Shown here: positions 37,013 through 46,261 of the stretch, one piece after another
Position numbering within the stretch: position 1 is the first letter of the stretch
Layout of the letters: each line of letters begins with the position of its first letter
NCBI RefSeq assembly: GCF_041435115.1
Contig: NZ_CP108046.1
Coordinates: 3,286,001 to 3,350,000, forward strand
DNA length: 64,000 nucleotides
Direction of reading: 5' to 3'
Origin: Streptomyces sp. NBC_00289
Lineage (GTDB): Bacteria; Actinomycetota; Actinomycetes; Streptomycetales; Streptomycetaceae
The notes under the pieces: model-generated
Seen by the model: only the letters and a program-made list of their open reading frames with translations
The model's database searches: none
What the model was told of the DNA's origin: nothing
Program-made: the position numbers and the translations under genes

Positions 37013-38431
37013 TCAGCTGTCGAAGCCGAGCCCCAGCCGGTCCATCGTCCGCAGCCACAGGTTGCGCCGGCCGCCGTGCGCGTCGGCGCGGGCCAGCGAC
37101 CACTTGGTGAGGGCGATGCCGGTCCACGCGAAGGGTTCCGGCGGGAAGGGCAGGGGCTTTCTGCGGACCATCTCCAGCTCGGTGCGCTCCGTGCGCTCCC
37201 CCGCCAGCAGGTCCAGCATCACGTCCGCGCCGAACCGGGTGGCGCCCACTCCCAGACCGGTGTAGCCCGCCGCGTACGCGACCCTGCCCTGGTGCGCGGT
37301 GCCGTAGAACGCCGAGAACCGCGAGCAGGTGTCGATCGCGCCGCCCCAGGCGTGTGTGAAGCGGACCCCCTCCAGCTGCGGGAAGCAGGTGAAGAAGTGC
37401 CCGGCGAGCTTGGCGTACGTCTCCGGGCGGTCGTCGTGCTCGGCCCGTACCCGGCCGCCGTAGGGGTAGATCGCGTCGTAGCCGCCCCACAGGACGCGGT
37501 TGTCCGCGGACAGCCGGAAGTAGTGGAACTGGTTCGCCGAGTCACCGAGCCCCTGCCGGTTCTTCCAGCCGACGGACGCCAGCTGGTCGGCGGTGAGCGG
37601 TTCGGTCATCAGCGCGTAGTCGTAGACCGGGACCGTGTACGCCCGCACGCGCCTGACCAGGTTCGGGAAGATGTTCGTGCCGAGCGCGACCCGGCGGGCG
37701 CGGACCTGCCCGTACGGGGTGCGTACGGCCATCCCGGCGCCGTACGGCTTCAGGGACAGGGCGGGCGTGTGCTCGTGGATGCGGACACCGAGGCGCAGAC
37801 AGGCGCGCTTGAGGCCCCAGACGAGCTTGGCCGGGTGGAGCATGGCCACGCCCCGGCGGTCGTGCAGGCCCGCCAGGAAGGTCGGCGAGTCGACCTGCTC
37901 ACGGACCGCCTCCCGGTCGAGGAACTCGGCGCCGTCGGCGAGGCCGTGGCGTCGCGTCTCGGCGTACCAGTCGCGGAGTTCGGCCACCTGGTGCGGTTCG
38001 GTGGCGACGTCGATCTCGCCGGTGCGCTCGAAGTCGCAGTCCAGGGAGTGCCGGGCGACCGCCTGCTCGATCTCGTCGAGGTTGCGGGCGCCCAGCTCCT
38101 GGAGCTTGTGGATCTCGTCGGGCCAGCGGGTCAGGCCGTTGGCCAGGCCGTGGGTGAGGGACGCGGCGCAGAAGCCGCCGTTGCGGCCCGAGGCGGCCCA
38201 GCCCGCCTCGCGGCCCTCGATCAGCACCACGTCCCGCCGCGGATCGCGCTCCTTGGCGTTGAGGGCGGTCCACAGTCCGCTGTAACCGCCGCCGACGACG
38301 AGCAGGTCGCAGGTCTCGGTGCCGGTCAGGGCGGGCTCGGGGTGGGGTTTTCCGGGATCCTCCAGCCAGTACGGGACCGGCTGCGCGTCGGAGAGTGACG
38401 TGGTCCAACGGTTCATGGCGCCTGGGGCCAT
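37013..38431 (-). CDS. FAD-dependent amine oxidase of the DAO family, PuuB-like
   Basis: A 472-residue flavoprotein. The FAD dinucleotide fold begins at residue 42 (DLLVVGGGYSGLWTA), followed by the ASGRNGGF motif seen in glycine/sarcosine oxidase-type and gamma-glutamylputrescine oxidase (PuuB) enzymes, and the C-terminal YAAGYTGLGVGATRFGA FAD contact. It is the last gene of the polyamine operon, 29 bases after the PotC-like gene, so oxidation of putrescine or gamma-glutamylputrescine to the aldehyde used by the co-encoded dehydrogenase is the likely role. The ATG at 38431 has GGGAG upstream. No gamma-glutamylputrescine synthetase is in the window. Confidence 0.9.
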   Translation of the reverse strand: MAPGAMNRWTTSLSDAQPVPYWLEDPGKPHPEPALTGTETCDLLVVGGGYSGLWTALNAKERDPRRDVVLIEGREAGWAASGRNGGFCAASLTHGLANGLTRWPDEIHKLQELGARNLDEIEQAVARHSLDCDFERTGEIDVATEPHQVAELRDWYAETRRHGLADGAEFLDREAVREQVDSPTFLAGLHDRRGVAMLHPAKLVWGLKRACLRLGVRIHEHTPALSLKPYGAGMAVRTPYGQVRARRVALGTNIFPNLVRRVRAYTVPVYDYALMTEPLTADQLASVGWKNRQGLGDSANQFHYFRLSADNRVLWGGYDAIYPYGGRVRAEHDDRPETYAKLAGHFFTCFPQLEGVRFTHAWGGAIDTCSRFSAFYGTAHQGRVAYAAGYTGLGVGATRFGADVMLDLLAGERTERTELEMVRRKPLPFPPEPFAWTGIALTKWSLARADAHGGRRNLWLRTMDRLGLGFDS

Positions 38432-38460
38432 GATTTCAACTCCCTACAGGATGCGTGCGG

Positions 38461-39261
38461 TTATGCCTTTTGCCTGTTGCGGCGATTCCCGATGACCATC
38501 GAGGCCAGCACCAGCAGAACGGCGACGAGGAACATGGCCGTGCCGATGACGTTGATCTGCACGGGCGTTCCGCGCTGGGCCGAGCCCCAGACGAACATGG
38601 GGAAGGTGACGGTCGAGCCGGCGTTGAAGTTGGTGATGATGAAATCGTCGAAGGAGAGGGCGAAGGACAGCAACGCGCCTGCGGCGATTCCGGGGGCCGC
38701 GATGGGCAGGGTCACCCGGAGGAAGGTCTGGACGGGACTCGCGTACAGGTCCCGGGCCGCCTCCTCCAGGCGCGGGTCCATCGACATCACGCGCGCCTTG
38801 ACGGCGACGACGACGAAGCTGAGGCAGAACATGATGTGGGCGATCAGGATCGTCCAGAAACCCAACTGGGCACCCAGGTTGAGGAACAGGGTGAGCAGTG
38901 AGGCCGCCATGACGACCTCGGGCATCGCCATCGGCAGGAAGATCAGCGAGTTCACGGTGCCCCGCGCGCGGAACCGGTAGCGGACCAGCGCGAAGGCGAT
39001 CATGCTGCCGAGGACGGTCGCGCCGACCGTCGCCCAGACGGCGATCTGGAGGCTGATCGACAGCGAGCCGCACATGTCGGCGACGCCGCAGGGGTCCTTC
39101 CAGGCGTCCGTGGAGAACTGCTGCCACTGGTAGTTGAAGCGACCCTTCGGTTTGTTGAAGGAGAACACCGTGACGACGACGTTCGGCAGCAGGAGATATC
39201 CGAGTGTCAGCAGTCCCGCGATGACGACGAAATGACGCTTGAGCCAGTTGACGAGGGCCAT
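38461..39261 (-). CDS. potC: Spermidine/putrescine ABC transporter permease, PotC-like
   Basis: A 266-residue permease with six predicted helices. The EAA loop is LEEAARDLYASPVQTFLRVTLP. The ATG at 39261 directly follows the stop codon of the PotB-like gene (TAA then ATG), so translation is probably coupled. It forms the inner-membrane channel with PotB. The FSFNKPKGRFNYQWQQ segment is typical of actinobacterial PotC. Confidence 0.93.
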   Translation of the reverse strand: MALVNWLKRHFVVIAGLLTLGYLLLPNVVVTVFSFNKPKGRFNYQWQQFSTDAWKDPCGVADMCGSLSISLQIAVWATVGATVLGSMIAFALVRYRFRARGTVNSLIFLPMAMPEVVMAASLLTLFLNLGAQLGFWTILIAHIMFCLSFVVVAVKARVMSMDPRLEEAARDLYASPVQTFLRVTLPIAAPGIAAGALLSFALSFDDFIITNFNAGSTVTFPMFVWGSAQRGTPVQINVIGTAMFLVAVLLVLASMVIGNRRNRQKA

Positions 39262-40191
39262 TTAAACCAGATCCTCCGTCCCGGACTTGCGGATGTAGAA
39301 GGTGACCATGAGGAGAATCGCGGCCATGAGGATGAAGGAGAGGGCTGCCGCGGTCGGATAGTCCAGAATCCGCAGGAACTGGGTCTGGATGACGTTTCCG
39401 ATCATGCGCGTGTCGGTCGAGCCGAGGAGTTCGGCGTTGACGTAGTCGCCGGCCGCCGGGATGAAGGTCAGCAGCGTGCCGGAGACCACGCCCGGCATCG
39501 ACAGCGGGAAGGTGACCTTGCGGAAGACCGTGACCGGCCGCGCGTACAGGTCGCCCGCCGCCTCGTGCAGCCGGACGTCGATGCGCTCCAGCGAGCTGTA
39601 GAGCGGCAGCACCATGAACGGCAGGAAGTTGTACGTCAGACCGCAGATCACCGCCAGCGGTGTGGCCAGGACGCGGTCGCCGGAGGTCATGCCGAGCCAG
39701 CTGGTGACGTCCAGGACGTGCAGCGTGTTGAGGGCGCCGACGACCGGGCCGCCGTCCGCGAGGATCGTCTTCCAGGCGAGCGTGCGGATCAGGAAGCTGG
39801 TGAAGAACGGCGCGATCACCAGGATCATGATCAGGTTGCGCCAGCGGCCCGCGCGGAAGGCGATCAGGTACGCGAGCGGGTAGCCGAGGATCAGGCACAG
39901 GACCGTGGCCGAACCCGCGTAGAGCACCGAGCGCAGGAACTGCGGCCAGTAGTCGGACAGCGCGTTCCAGTAGGTCGCGAAGTGCCAGGTGACCTTGTAG
40001 CCCTCCTCCAGGGAGCCCGTCTGCACGGACGTGGAGGCCTGGTAGACCATCGGGAGCGCGAAGAAGACGACCAGCCACAGCAGGCCGGGCAGCAGCAGCC
40101 AGTACGGCACCAGGCGGCCGCGCTTGCGCGGGGGCTTCTTCTCCGGGGCGGTCGGGGAGAGAGGCGGGGGCGCCTCGGTGAGGGTCGACAT
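39262..40191 (-). CDS. potB: Spermidine/putrescine ABC transporter permease, PotB-like
   Basis: A 309-residue permease with a ~30-residue charged N-terminus (EKKPPRKRGR) and six helices beginning YWLLLPGLLWLVVFF. The EAA loop reads RLHEAAGDLYARPVTVFRKVTFPLS. Its ATG shares one base with the stop of the ATPase gene (TGATG). Segments such as IRTLAWKTILADGG and YNFLPFMVLPLYSSLE are characteristic of PotB. Confidence 0.93.
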   Translation of the reverse strand: MSTLTEAPPPLSPTAPEKKPPRKRGRLVPYWLLLPGLLWLVVFFALPMVYQASTSVQTGSLEEGYKVTWHFATYWNALSDYWPQFLRSVLYAGSATVLCLILGYPLAYLIAFRAGRWRNLIMILVIAPFFTSFLIRTLAWKTILADGGPVVGALNTLHVLDVTSWLGMTSGDRVLATPLAVICGLTYNFLPFMVLPLYSSLERIDVRLHEAAGDLYARPVTVFRKVTFPLSMPGVVSGTLLTFIPAAGDYVNAELLGSTDTRMIGNVIQTQFLRILDYPTAAALSFILMAAILLMVTFYIRKSGTEDLV

Positions 40192-41357
40192 CAGACCGCC
40201 TCTTCCGCCGTGTCGATGCCGGCGTCGATGTCCTGGGCCGCGTCCAGGCCGAAGGTGTGCGCGGGGTTCCAGTGCAGGACGACCTCTGCGCCGGGCACGA
40301 GCCGGGCGTCGCGGTCGATGTTCTGGGCGTAGACCTCGAACTCGGGGCAGACGGGACTGTCGATGACGTACTGCGTGGAGACGCCGATGAAACTGGAGTC
40401 GGCGATCCTGCCGGTGATCCGGTTGCGGCCGTCCGGGATCTCGCCCGCCTGGTCGGCGTGGGTGAGGGAGATCTTCTCCGGGCGGACGCCGACCAGCACC
40501 TTCCCGCCGGTCGTCGTCGGGGCGGAACAGCGCGCCTCGGGCAGTACGAGCTTGCCGCCGCCCGCCCTGAGCACGATGTCGTCGCCGGTCCTGGAGTCGA
40601 CCTCGGCCTCGATCAGGTTCGAGGTGCCGAGGAAGTTGGCGACGAACGTGGTGTTCGGGTTCTCGTAGAGGTCGGCGGGCGAGCCGAGCTGTTCGACCCG
40701 GCCCGCGTTCATCACGGCGACCGTGTCGGCCATGGTCATGGCCTCCTCCTGGTCGTGCGTGACGTGCACGAAGGTGATGCCGACCTCGGTCTGGATCCGC
40801 TTGAGCTCCAGCTGCATCTGGCGGCGCAGCTTGAGGTCGAGGGCGCCGAGGGGCTCGTCGAGGAGGAGCACCCTGGGCGAGTTGATCAGGGCCCGGGCGA
40901 CGGCCACGCGCTGCTGCTGGCCGCCGGAGAGCTGGTGCGGCTTCTTGCGCGCCTGCTCGCCGAGCTGCACCAGGTCCAGCATCTCCCCGACCTGCTTCTT
41001 CACCGACTTGATGCCGCGCCTGCGCAGACCGAAGGCGACGTTCTCGAAGATGTCGAGGTGGGGGAAGAGGGCGTAGGACTGGAAGACGGTGTTCACCGGG
41101 CGCCGGTACGGCGGCAGCGGGGTCACGTCCTGGTCGCCGAGGAAAACGGTGCCGGAGGAAGGTTCCTCCAGTCCCGCGATCATCCGCAGGGTGGTGGTCT
41201 TCCCGCAGCCGGAGGCGCCGAGCAGGGCGAAGAAGGAGCCCTGTGGAACGGTCAGGTCCAGCGGATGCACGGCGGTGAAGGAGCCGTAGTTCTTGCTGAT
41301 GCCCGAGAGGCGGACGTCGCCGCCGTGGTCGGTCTTGTTCGTCGTCACGGTGGTCAC
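40191..41357 (-). CDS. potA: Spermidine/putrescine ABC transporter ATP-binding protein, PotA-like
   Basis: A 388-residue ABC ATPase. Walker [10 protein letters not shown] is at 47-55, the signature motif [15 protein letters not shown] near 147, Walker [12 protein letters not shown] after it, and the [10 protein letters not shown] switch follows. The C-terminal ~110 residues form the TOBE regulatory domain ([12 protein letters not shown]). The GTG at 41357 overlaps the binding-protein stop (GTGA). It energises uptake through PotBC. Confidence 0.95.
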   Translation of the reverse strand: MTTVTTNKTDHGGDVRLSGISKNYGSFTAVHPLDLTVPQGSFFALLGASGCGKTTTLRMIAGLEEPSSGTVFLGDQDVTPLPPYRRPVNTVFQSYALFPHLDIFENVAFGLRRRGIKSVKKQVGEMLDLVQLGEQARKKPHQLSGGQQQRVAVARALINSPRVLLLDEPLGALDLKLRRQMQLELKRIQTEVGITFVHVTHDQEEAMTMADTVAVMNAGRVEQLGSPADLYENPNTTFVANFLGTSNLIEAEVDSRTGDDIVLRAGGGKLVLPEARCSAPTTTGGKVLVGVRPEKISLTHADQAGEIPDGRNRITGRIADSSFIGVSTQYVIDSPVCPEFEVYAQNIDRDARLVPGAEVVLHWNPAHTFGLDAAQDIDAGIDTAEEAV

Positions 41358-42601
41358 GCCCCAGTCAGCTTCGCGAACTTTTCTTCGAACGCCGTCTCTT
41401 CCTTCGCGCTCAGTGAGCGGAAGGCACGGGACTTGGCGGCCATGGCCTTGTCGGGGATGATCAGCGGGTTGTTCGCCGCATCCTCGTCGATCTTCGCCAG
41501 CTCGGACTGCACACCGTCGACGGGACACACGTAGTTGATGTACGCGGCGAGCTCGGCGGCCGGCTTCGGCTCGTAGTAGTAGTCGATCAGCCGTTCGGCG
41601 TTCGTCTTGTGACGCGCCTTGTTGGGGATCAGCAGGTTGTCGGTCGACGTCATGTACCCGCTGTCCGGGATCAGGAAGTCGATGTCCGGGCTGTCCGCCT
41701 TCAGCTGTACGACGTCACCGGCCCAGGCGACGCACGCGGCGAAGTCGCCGCTGGTCAGGTCGGAGGTGTAGTCGTTGCCGGTGAAGCGGCGGATCTGCCC
41801 CTTGTCGACGGCCTTCTGCAGCCGGGCGATCGCCGCGTCGTAGTCGTCGGCGGTGAAGTTCGCCGGGTCCTTGCCCATGTCCAGCAGCGTCATGCCCATG
41901 CTGTCGCGCATCTCCGACAGGAAGCCCACCCGCCCCTTGAGCTTCGGGTTGTCGAGCAGGTCGGAGATCGACTTCACCTCGACGCCGTCGAGCGCCTTCT
42001 TGTTGTAGGCGATGACGGTCGAGATGCCCTGCCACACATAGGAGTAGGCACGGCCCGGATCCCAGTCCGGGTCGCGGAACTGCGCCGACAGGTTGGCGTA
42101 GGCGTGCGGGAGGTTCGACGAGTCGAGTTTCTGCACCCAGCCCAGCCGGATCAGGCGGGCGGCCAGCCAGTCGGTGAGGACGATGAGGTCGCGGCCGGTG
42201 TCCTGGCCCGCGGCGAGCTGCGGCTTGATCTTGCCGAAGAACTCGTTGTTGTCGTTGATGTCCTCGGTGTACTTGACCTTGATGCCGGTGCGTTCGGTGA
42301 AGGCGTCGAGCGTCGGGTGATGCTTGCCGCTGTCGTCGACGTCCATGTACTCGGTCCAGTTGGAGAAGTCGACGGTCTTCTCCGTGGCCGAGTGGTCGTC
42401 CGCGGAGACGCCGCCCTGTGTCTTGCCCGCCGCGGGGATGCCGCAGGCGCTCAGTGCCCCCAGTCCGCCGACCGTGAGCGCGCCTCCGGCGGAGGCGCGC
42501 AGCATCGAGCGGCGCGTCAGGGAGGCCCTGCCGTTGCGGAAGCTGCGCCGCATGGCGGACACCTGGGCCGGGGACAGGCGGTCGGGCTCGTACTGCTCCA
42601 T
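41354..42601 (-). CDS. potD: Spermidine/putrescine-binding lipoprotein, PotD-like
   Basis: A 415-residue extracellular binding protein. The N-terminus has a twin-arginine signal (LTRRSMLRASAGG) and a lipobox LSAC with Cys53, so it is probably a Tat-exported lipoprotein. The mature part starts with the PotD-type strand VDFSNWTEYMDVDD and includes YTEDINDNNEFFGKI and YSYVWQGISTVIAYN. It captures polyamines for the PotABC importer. It is 54 bases downstream of the aldehyde dehydrogenase gene and overlaps potA. Confidence 0.94.
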   Translation of the reverse strand: MEQYEPDRLSPAQVSAMRRSFRNGRASLTRRSMLRASAGGALTVGGLGALSACGIPAAGKTQGGVSADDHSATEKTVDFSNWTEYMDVDDSGKHHPTLDAFTERTGIKVKYTEDINDNNEFFGKIKPQLAAGQDTGRDLIVLTDWLAARLIRLGWVQKLDSSNLPHAYANLSAQFRDPDWDPGRAYSYVWQGISTVIAYNKKALDGVEVKSISDLLDNPKLKGRVGFLSEMRDSMGMTLLDMGKDPANFTADDYDAAIARLQKAVDKGQIRRFTGNDYTSDLTSGDFAACVAWAGDVVQLKADSPDIDFLIPDSGYMTSTDNLLIPNKARHKTNAERLIDYYYEPKPAAELAAYINYVCPVDGVQSELAKIDEDAANNPLIIPDKAMAAKSRAFRSLSAKEETAFEEKFAKLTGA

Positions 42602-42655
42602 GCGCTTGGTGCCCTTTCGGGAGATGTGCGGCCGCGGGTCGGGCGGCCTGTTCGG

Positions 42656-44191
42656 CTATCGGTCCCCGAAGATCGTGCGGTGCCAGTCCTTCCGGGCCAC
42701 CGCCGTGTTGTCGAACATGACGTGTTTGATCTGGGTGTACTCCTCGAACGAGTACGCGGACATGTCCTTGCCGAAGCCGGACGCCTTGTAGCCGCCGTGC
42801 GGCATCTCGCTGATGATCGGGATGTGGTCGTTGACCCACACGCAGCCCGCCTTGATCTCGCGGGTGGCGCGGTTCGCCCGGTAGACGTCACGGCTCCAGG
42901 CGGAGGCGGCGAGCCCGTACGGGGTGTCGTTCGCCAGGCGGATACCTTCATCATCGTCGTCGAACGGCAGAACGACCAGCACGGGACCGAAGATCTCCGA
43001 CTGCACGATCTCGCTGTCCTGAGCGGCGTCGGCGATCAGGGTGGGGCGGTAGTAGGCGCCGTCCTTCAGGTCCCCCTCGGGTGCCTCGCCGCCGGTGACC
43101 ACGGTCGCGTAGGCCCGCGCCCGGTCGACGAAACCGGCCACGCGGTCGCGCTGGGCGTGCGAGATCAGGGGGCCGAGGTCGGTACCGGCCGCGAACGGGT
43201 CGCCGAGCCGGACGCCGTCCATGAGGGCGGCCGTCCGCGCGACGAACGCCTCGTAGAGGGGACGCTGCACATACGCGCGCGTGGCCGCGGTGCAGTCCTG
43301 GCCGGTGTTGATGAGCGCGCCCGCCACCGCTCCGTTGGCGGCCGCCTCCAGGTCGGCGTCGTCGAACACCACGAAGGGCGCCTTGCCGCCCAGTTCCAGA
43401 TGCAGGCGCTTGACGGTGGCGGTGGCGATCTCGGCGACGCGCCGGCCCACGGCGGTGGAGCCGGTGAAGGAGGTCATGACCACGTCGGGATGCCCGACGA
43501 GGCGCTCTCCGGCCTCCCTGCCGGTGCCGGTGACGATGTTGATCACCCCGTCCGGGATGCCCGCGTCGGTGGCGGCCTGCGCGAACAGCAGCGAGGTCAG
43601 CGGGGTCAGCTCGGCGGGCTTGAGCACGACGGTGTTGCCCGCGGCGATCGCCGGAAGGATCTTCCAGGCGGCCATCTGGAGCGGGTAGTTCCAGGGCGCG
43701 ATGGAACCGACGACACCGATGGGCTCGCGGCGGACGTACGAGGTGTGGTCACCGGAGTACTCGCCGGCCGACTGCCCCTGCAGATGCCGGGCGGCACCCG
43801 CGAAGAAGGCGGTGTTGTCGATGGTCCCCGGTACGTCGAACTCGCGGGTCAGCTTCAGCGGCTTGCCGCACTGGAGGGACTCGGCGCGGGCGAACTCCCC
43901 GGCCCGCTCCGCGAGTACCGCGGCGAAGCGGTGCAGGGCGTCCGAGCGCTCGCCGGGGGTGGCGGCGGCCCAGGCGGGGAAGGCCCCGCGCGCGGCGGCG
44001 ACGGCCGCGTCCACGTCGTCGGGGCCGGCCAGCTCGTACGTGTGGACGTCCGCGCCGGTGGCCGGGTCCACGATCGTGTGCGTACGGCCGGAGGTGCCCT
44101 TGGCCGGACGGCCCGCGATGAACTGCGCGCCGTCCGCGAAGCGGTCCCGGGCCGGGAACCGGTCCGGGGTGGCGTTGTCCGGATTGTGCAT
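42656..44191 (-). CDS. Gamma-aminobutyraldehyde dehydrogenase
   Basis: A 511-residue aldehyde dehydrogenase heading the polyamine operon. The catalytic Cys300 lies in NTGQDCTAATR and Glu266 in HLELGGKAP; APWNYPLQMAAWK and FTGSTAVGRRV form the substrate and NAD sites. The GQDC context and the IAPWNYPLQM form are typical of PatD/Prr/PuuC-type enzymes that oxidise 4-aminobutanal to GABA. The ATG at 44191 has GGAGGAGAG upstream. The product GABA would be used by the gabT product encoded about 11 kb away. An inverted repeat upstream (44284-44304) may control the operon. Confidence 0.92.
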   Translation of the reverse strand: MHNPDNATPDRFPARDRFADGAQFIAGRPAKGTSGRTHTIVDPATGADVHTYELAGPDDVDAAVAAARGAFPAWAAATPGERSDALHRFAAVLAERAGEFARAESLQCGKPLKLTREFDVPGTIDNTAFFAGAARHLQGQSAGEYSGDHTSYVRREPIGVVGSIAPWNYPLQMAAWKILPAIAAGNTVVLKPAELTPLTSLLFAQAATDAGIPDGVINIVTGTGREAGERLVGHPDVVMTSFTGSTAVGRRVAEIATATVKRLHLELGGKAPFVVFDDADLEAAANGAVAGALINTGQDCTAATRAYVQRPLYEAFVARTAALMDGVRLGDPFAAGTDLGPLISHAQRDRVAGFVDRARAYATVVTGGEAPEGDLKDGAYYRPTLIADAAQDSEIVQSEIFGPVLVVLPFDDDDEGIRLANDTPYGLAASAWSRDVYRANRATREIKAGCVWVNDHIPIISEMPHGGYKASGFGKDMSAYSFEEYTQIKHVMFDNTAVARKDWHRTIFGDR

Positions 44192-44283
44192 GTCCGCTCT
44201 CCTCCGCCGGCGCCCGTAGCTCGGGGCGGGTGGCGTAGCTCCAGCTTGATTTGAGTGCCGATCCTGACAGAGCAAAGGGACGT

Positions 44284-44304
44284 CAACAAGTGATTCCGTT
44301 GTTG
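44284..44304. promoter_or_regulatory. Candidate operator of the polyamine operon
   Basis: CAACAA and TTGTTG arms are separated by 9 bases in an unusually AT-rich stretch between the divergent dehydrogenase and NADAR genes. The site is 93-113 bases upstream of the operon's first start codon. The binding protein is unknown; a Lrp/AsnC- or PucR-type regulator is only a guess. Confidence 0.45.
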
Positions 44305-44369
44305 CCTTTTGGTTACGCGACGGAATCTGTCGACCAGGTGTCGAGTCGGCGCGGAAAAGGCAGGACGGA

Positions 44370-44969
44370 GTGTCAGTGGTGCGTGCCACACTCGCGTGCA
44401 TGGGGAAGATCGATTCTTGGGACACCCTGATCAGGGAGGTCCGCGCGGGGGCAAGGGTCAGGTACCTGCACTTCTGGGGGCACCGGCCGCAGGCGGACGG
44501 CCGGGTCGGCGCGAGCTGTCTGAGCCAGTGGTGGCCGTCACCGTTCGTGGCCGATTCCGTGTCCTACGCGACCGCCGAGCACTGGATGATGGCCGGCAAG
44601 GCCCGGCTGTTCGGAGACGCCGAGGCGACACAGCGGGTGCTCGCCGCGGGACATCCCGCCGAGGCGAAGAAGGCCGGGCGGCTCGTGCGGAACTTCGACG
44701 AGGCGGTGTGGGTGCGCGAGCGGTTCGGCATCGTGGTCGAGGGCAGCGTGCGCAAGTTCGCCGCGGACCCCGCCCTGCGGGACTTCCTGCTGGGCACGGG
44801 CGAGCGGGTGCTGGTGGAGGCGAGCCCCGTGGACCGGGTGTGGGGCATCGGGCTGGCCGCGGCGGACGAGGCGGCTTCGCGCCCGGAGCGCTGGCGAGGG
44901 CCGAATCTGTTGGGGTTCGCCCTGATGGAGGCTCGGGAGAGACTCAGGAGCGGCACCGTCGGCATCTGA
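44370..44969 (+). CDS. NADAR-family protein (YbiA/DUF1768-like)
   Basis: The protein (up to 199 residues) has the NADAR signatures YLHFWGHRP, the ATAEHWMMAGKA helix, and VDRVWGIGLAA near the C-terminus. NADAR domains act on ADP-ribose or riboflavin-pathway glycosidic bonds; members are linked to NAD metabolism, removal of guanine-linked ADP-ribose, and riboflavin side-product repair. Several starts are possible: GTG at 44370, 44376 or 44379, the latter two better placed after GGACGGAG, or ATG at 44400, which matches the usual MGKIDSW beginning but lacks a ribosome-binding site. It is divergent from the polyamine operon. Confidence 0.87.
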   Translation: MSVVRATLACMGKIDSWDTLIREVRAGARVRYLHFWGHRPQADGRVGASCLSQWWPSPFVADSVSYATAEHWMMAGKARLFGDAEATQRVLAAGHPAEAKKAGRLVRNFDEAVWVRERFGIVVEGSVRKFAADPALRDFLLGTGERVLVEASPVDRVWGIGLAAADEAASRPERWRGPNLLGFALMEARERLRSGTVGI

Positions 44970-45044
44970 CCGGCGGGGCGCCCTGTCGTCCCTGTCGTCA
45001 GGTACTCCTCGCGGTCTCTACGTCCCTGTCAGGCTCTCGCGGTC

Positions 45045-46100
45045 CTACCTCGCTATGAGGAACGCGATGACCACCAGGCCGAGGACGATGCCGGCCGCTC
45101 CGCAGATGATCCCGGCAAGGGCCTGGCCGGGGTTCGTCGCCTCGCCGCGGCGGACCTTCCCGCGGCCGATCATGCCGAAGATCAGGGCGAGGACGCCCAA
45201 CAGCACGGCGATCGGCCACAGGCAGAAGATGACGGCCGAGATGATGCCGAGCACGAGTCCCGCCGTACCCGCGCCGTTGCTCGGCTGGGGAGTCATCCCG
45301 GGCCAGCCGTAGTACGTCCCGGTGCCCTGGGGCCTGGGGGCATGGGCGCCGCCGAGGCCGCCGTGACCACTCTGACCGGCGTAAGCGCCGTAGGAGGGCT
45401 GGCCCGGGTAGCCGTAACCGCCCGGGTAGCCGTACGGCACCTGGCTGGGACCGTCGGGGGCGATCGGCGGCGGAGGCACCGGCTGCCCCTGGTCATAGGG
45501 GGCGGCGACCGGGGGCGCGAAGGGGCCGGCGGCACCGCTCGCCGGGGCGGAGGGGTTCGGTGCGGCGAAGGGGTTCGGTGGGGCGAAGGGGTTCTGCGGG
45601 GCGAAGGGGTTGCCGCCCGAGCCGGCCGTGCCGTTCGAAGCGTTCGCGCCAGGCCCACCGTTCGCGCCGTTCGCCTGGGCGGACGGGTTCGGCGGGGCGA
45701 AGGGGGACGCCCACGGCTGCGGGGCCGGTGCGGCGTCTGCCGGGGGCGTGGCGATCGGAGGTACGTCGGCCGGAGGTGGGGCGACTGGGCTGGGGAGTGC
45801 CGTGACGGTCTGCCAGTCGTGCACGGAGGGGGGCGGCCCGGCCGGAGGGCCGGTGTCGACGGTCGGTCCGGGACCGGCGGTCGGTCCGGGGCCGGCGGTC
45901 GGTCCGGGGCCGGCGGTCGGTCCGGGGCCGGCAGACGGTCCGGTGCCGGCGGTGTCGTCGCTCGCGGGAGGCGCCCAGGGGGGCGCTGCCGAAGCCGCCG
46001 AGTCGGCCGGCCGGTCCGGCTTGTGCAGCGGCACCTTGGGAGCCGCGGCCCCGTCCCCCGTGCCCACCGGCGCGTTCGGCGTCTGCGCGTCGTCGGACAT
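45045..46100 (-). CDS. Pro/Gly-rich DUF4190-type membrane protein
   Basis: A 351-residue protein. Residues 1-260 are disordered and rich in Pro, Gly, Ala and Asn, with the hexapeptide TAGPGP repeated (45861-45950 in DNA), then NPFAPPNPF-like repeats and a Tyr/Gly-rich part (YGYPGGYGYPG). The last ~90 residues carry two membrane helices (AGLVLGIISAVIFCLWPIAV and AGIICGAAGIVLGLVVIAFL) separated by GMIGRGKVRRGEA, the DUF4190 pattern. Function is unknown; such proteins are abundant in Streptomyces. It converges with the NADAR gene. Confidence 0.88.
   Translation of the reverse strand: MSDDAQTPNAPVGTGDGAAAPKVPLHKPDRPADSAASAAPPWAPPASDDTAGTGPSAGPGPTAGPGPTAGPGPTAGPGPTVDTGPPAGPPPSVHDWQTVTALPSPVAPPPADVPPIATPPADAAPAPQPWASPFAPPNPSAQANGANGGPGANASNGTAGSGGNPFAPQNPFAPPNPFAAPNPSAPASGAAGPFAPPVAAPYDQGQPVPPPPIAPDGPSQVPYGYPGGYGYPGQPSYGAYAGQSGHGGLGGAHAPRPQGTGTYYGWPGMTPQPSNGAGTAGLVLGIISAVIFCLWPIAVLLGVLALIFGMIGRGKVRRGEATNPGQALAGIICGAAGIVLGLVVIAFLIAR
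45861..45950. repeat. 18-bp tandem repeat within the Pro/Gly-rich gene
   Basis: Five contiguous 18-base units of the type GGTCGGTCCGGGGCCGGC (three identical, two diverged) encode the repeated TAGPGP hexapeptides on the minus strand. Copy number is likely variable between strains. Confidence 0.9.
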
Positions 46101-46261
46101 GGTGGGCCCCCTCCGTCGTGCGTGCTGTCCTGCGTGGCGTCATGCTATGCGGCTGCGCCCCGGCGCGTGCCCCCGGCCTACGATGATCCCCGAGTCACCG
46201 ATCAGCCGATCACCCGCGTCCCGCCGCACCCCGGCCGGGGACGCCGTTTTGGGGAGGACCC

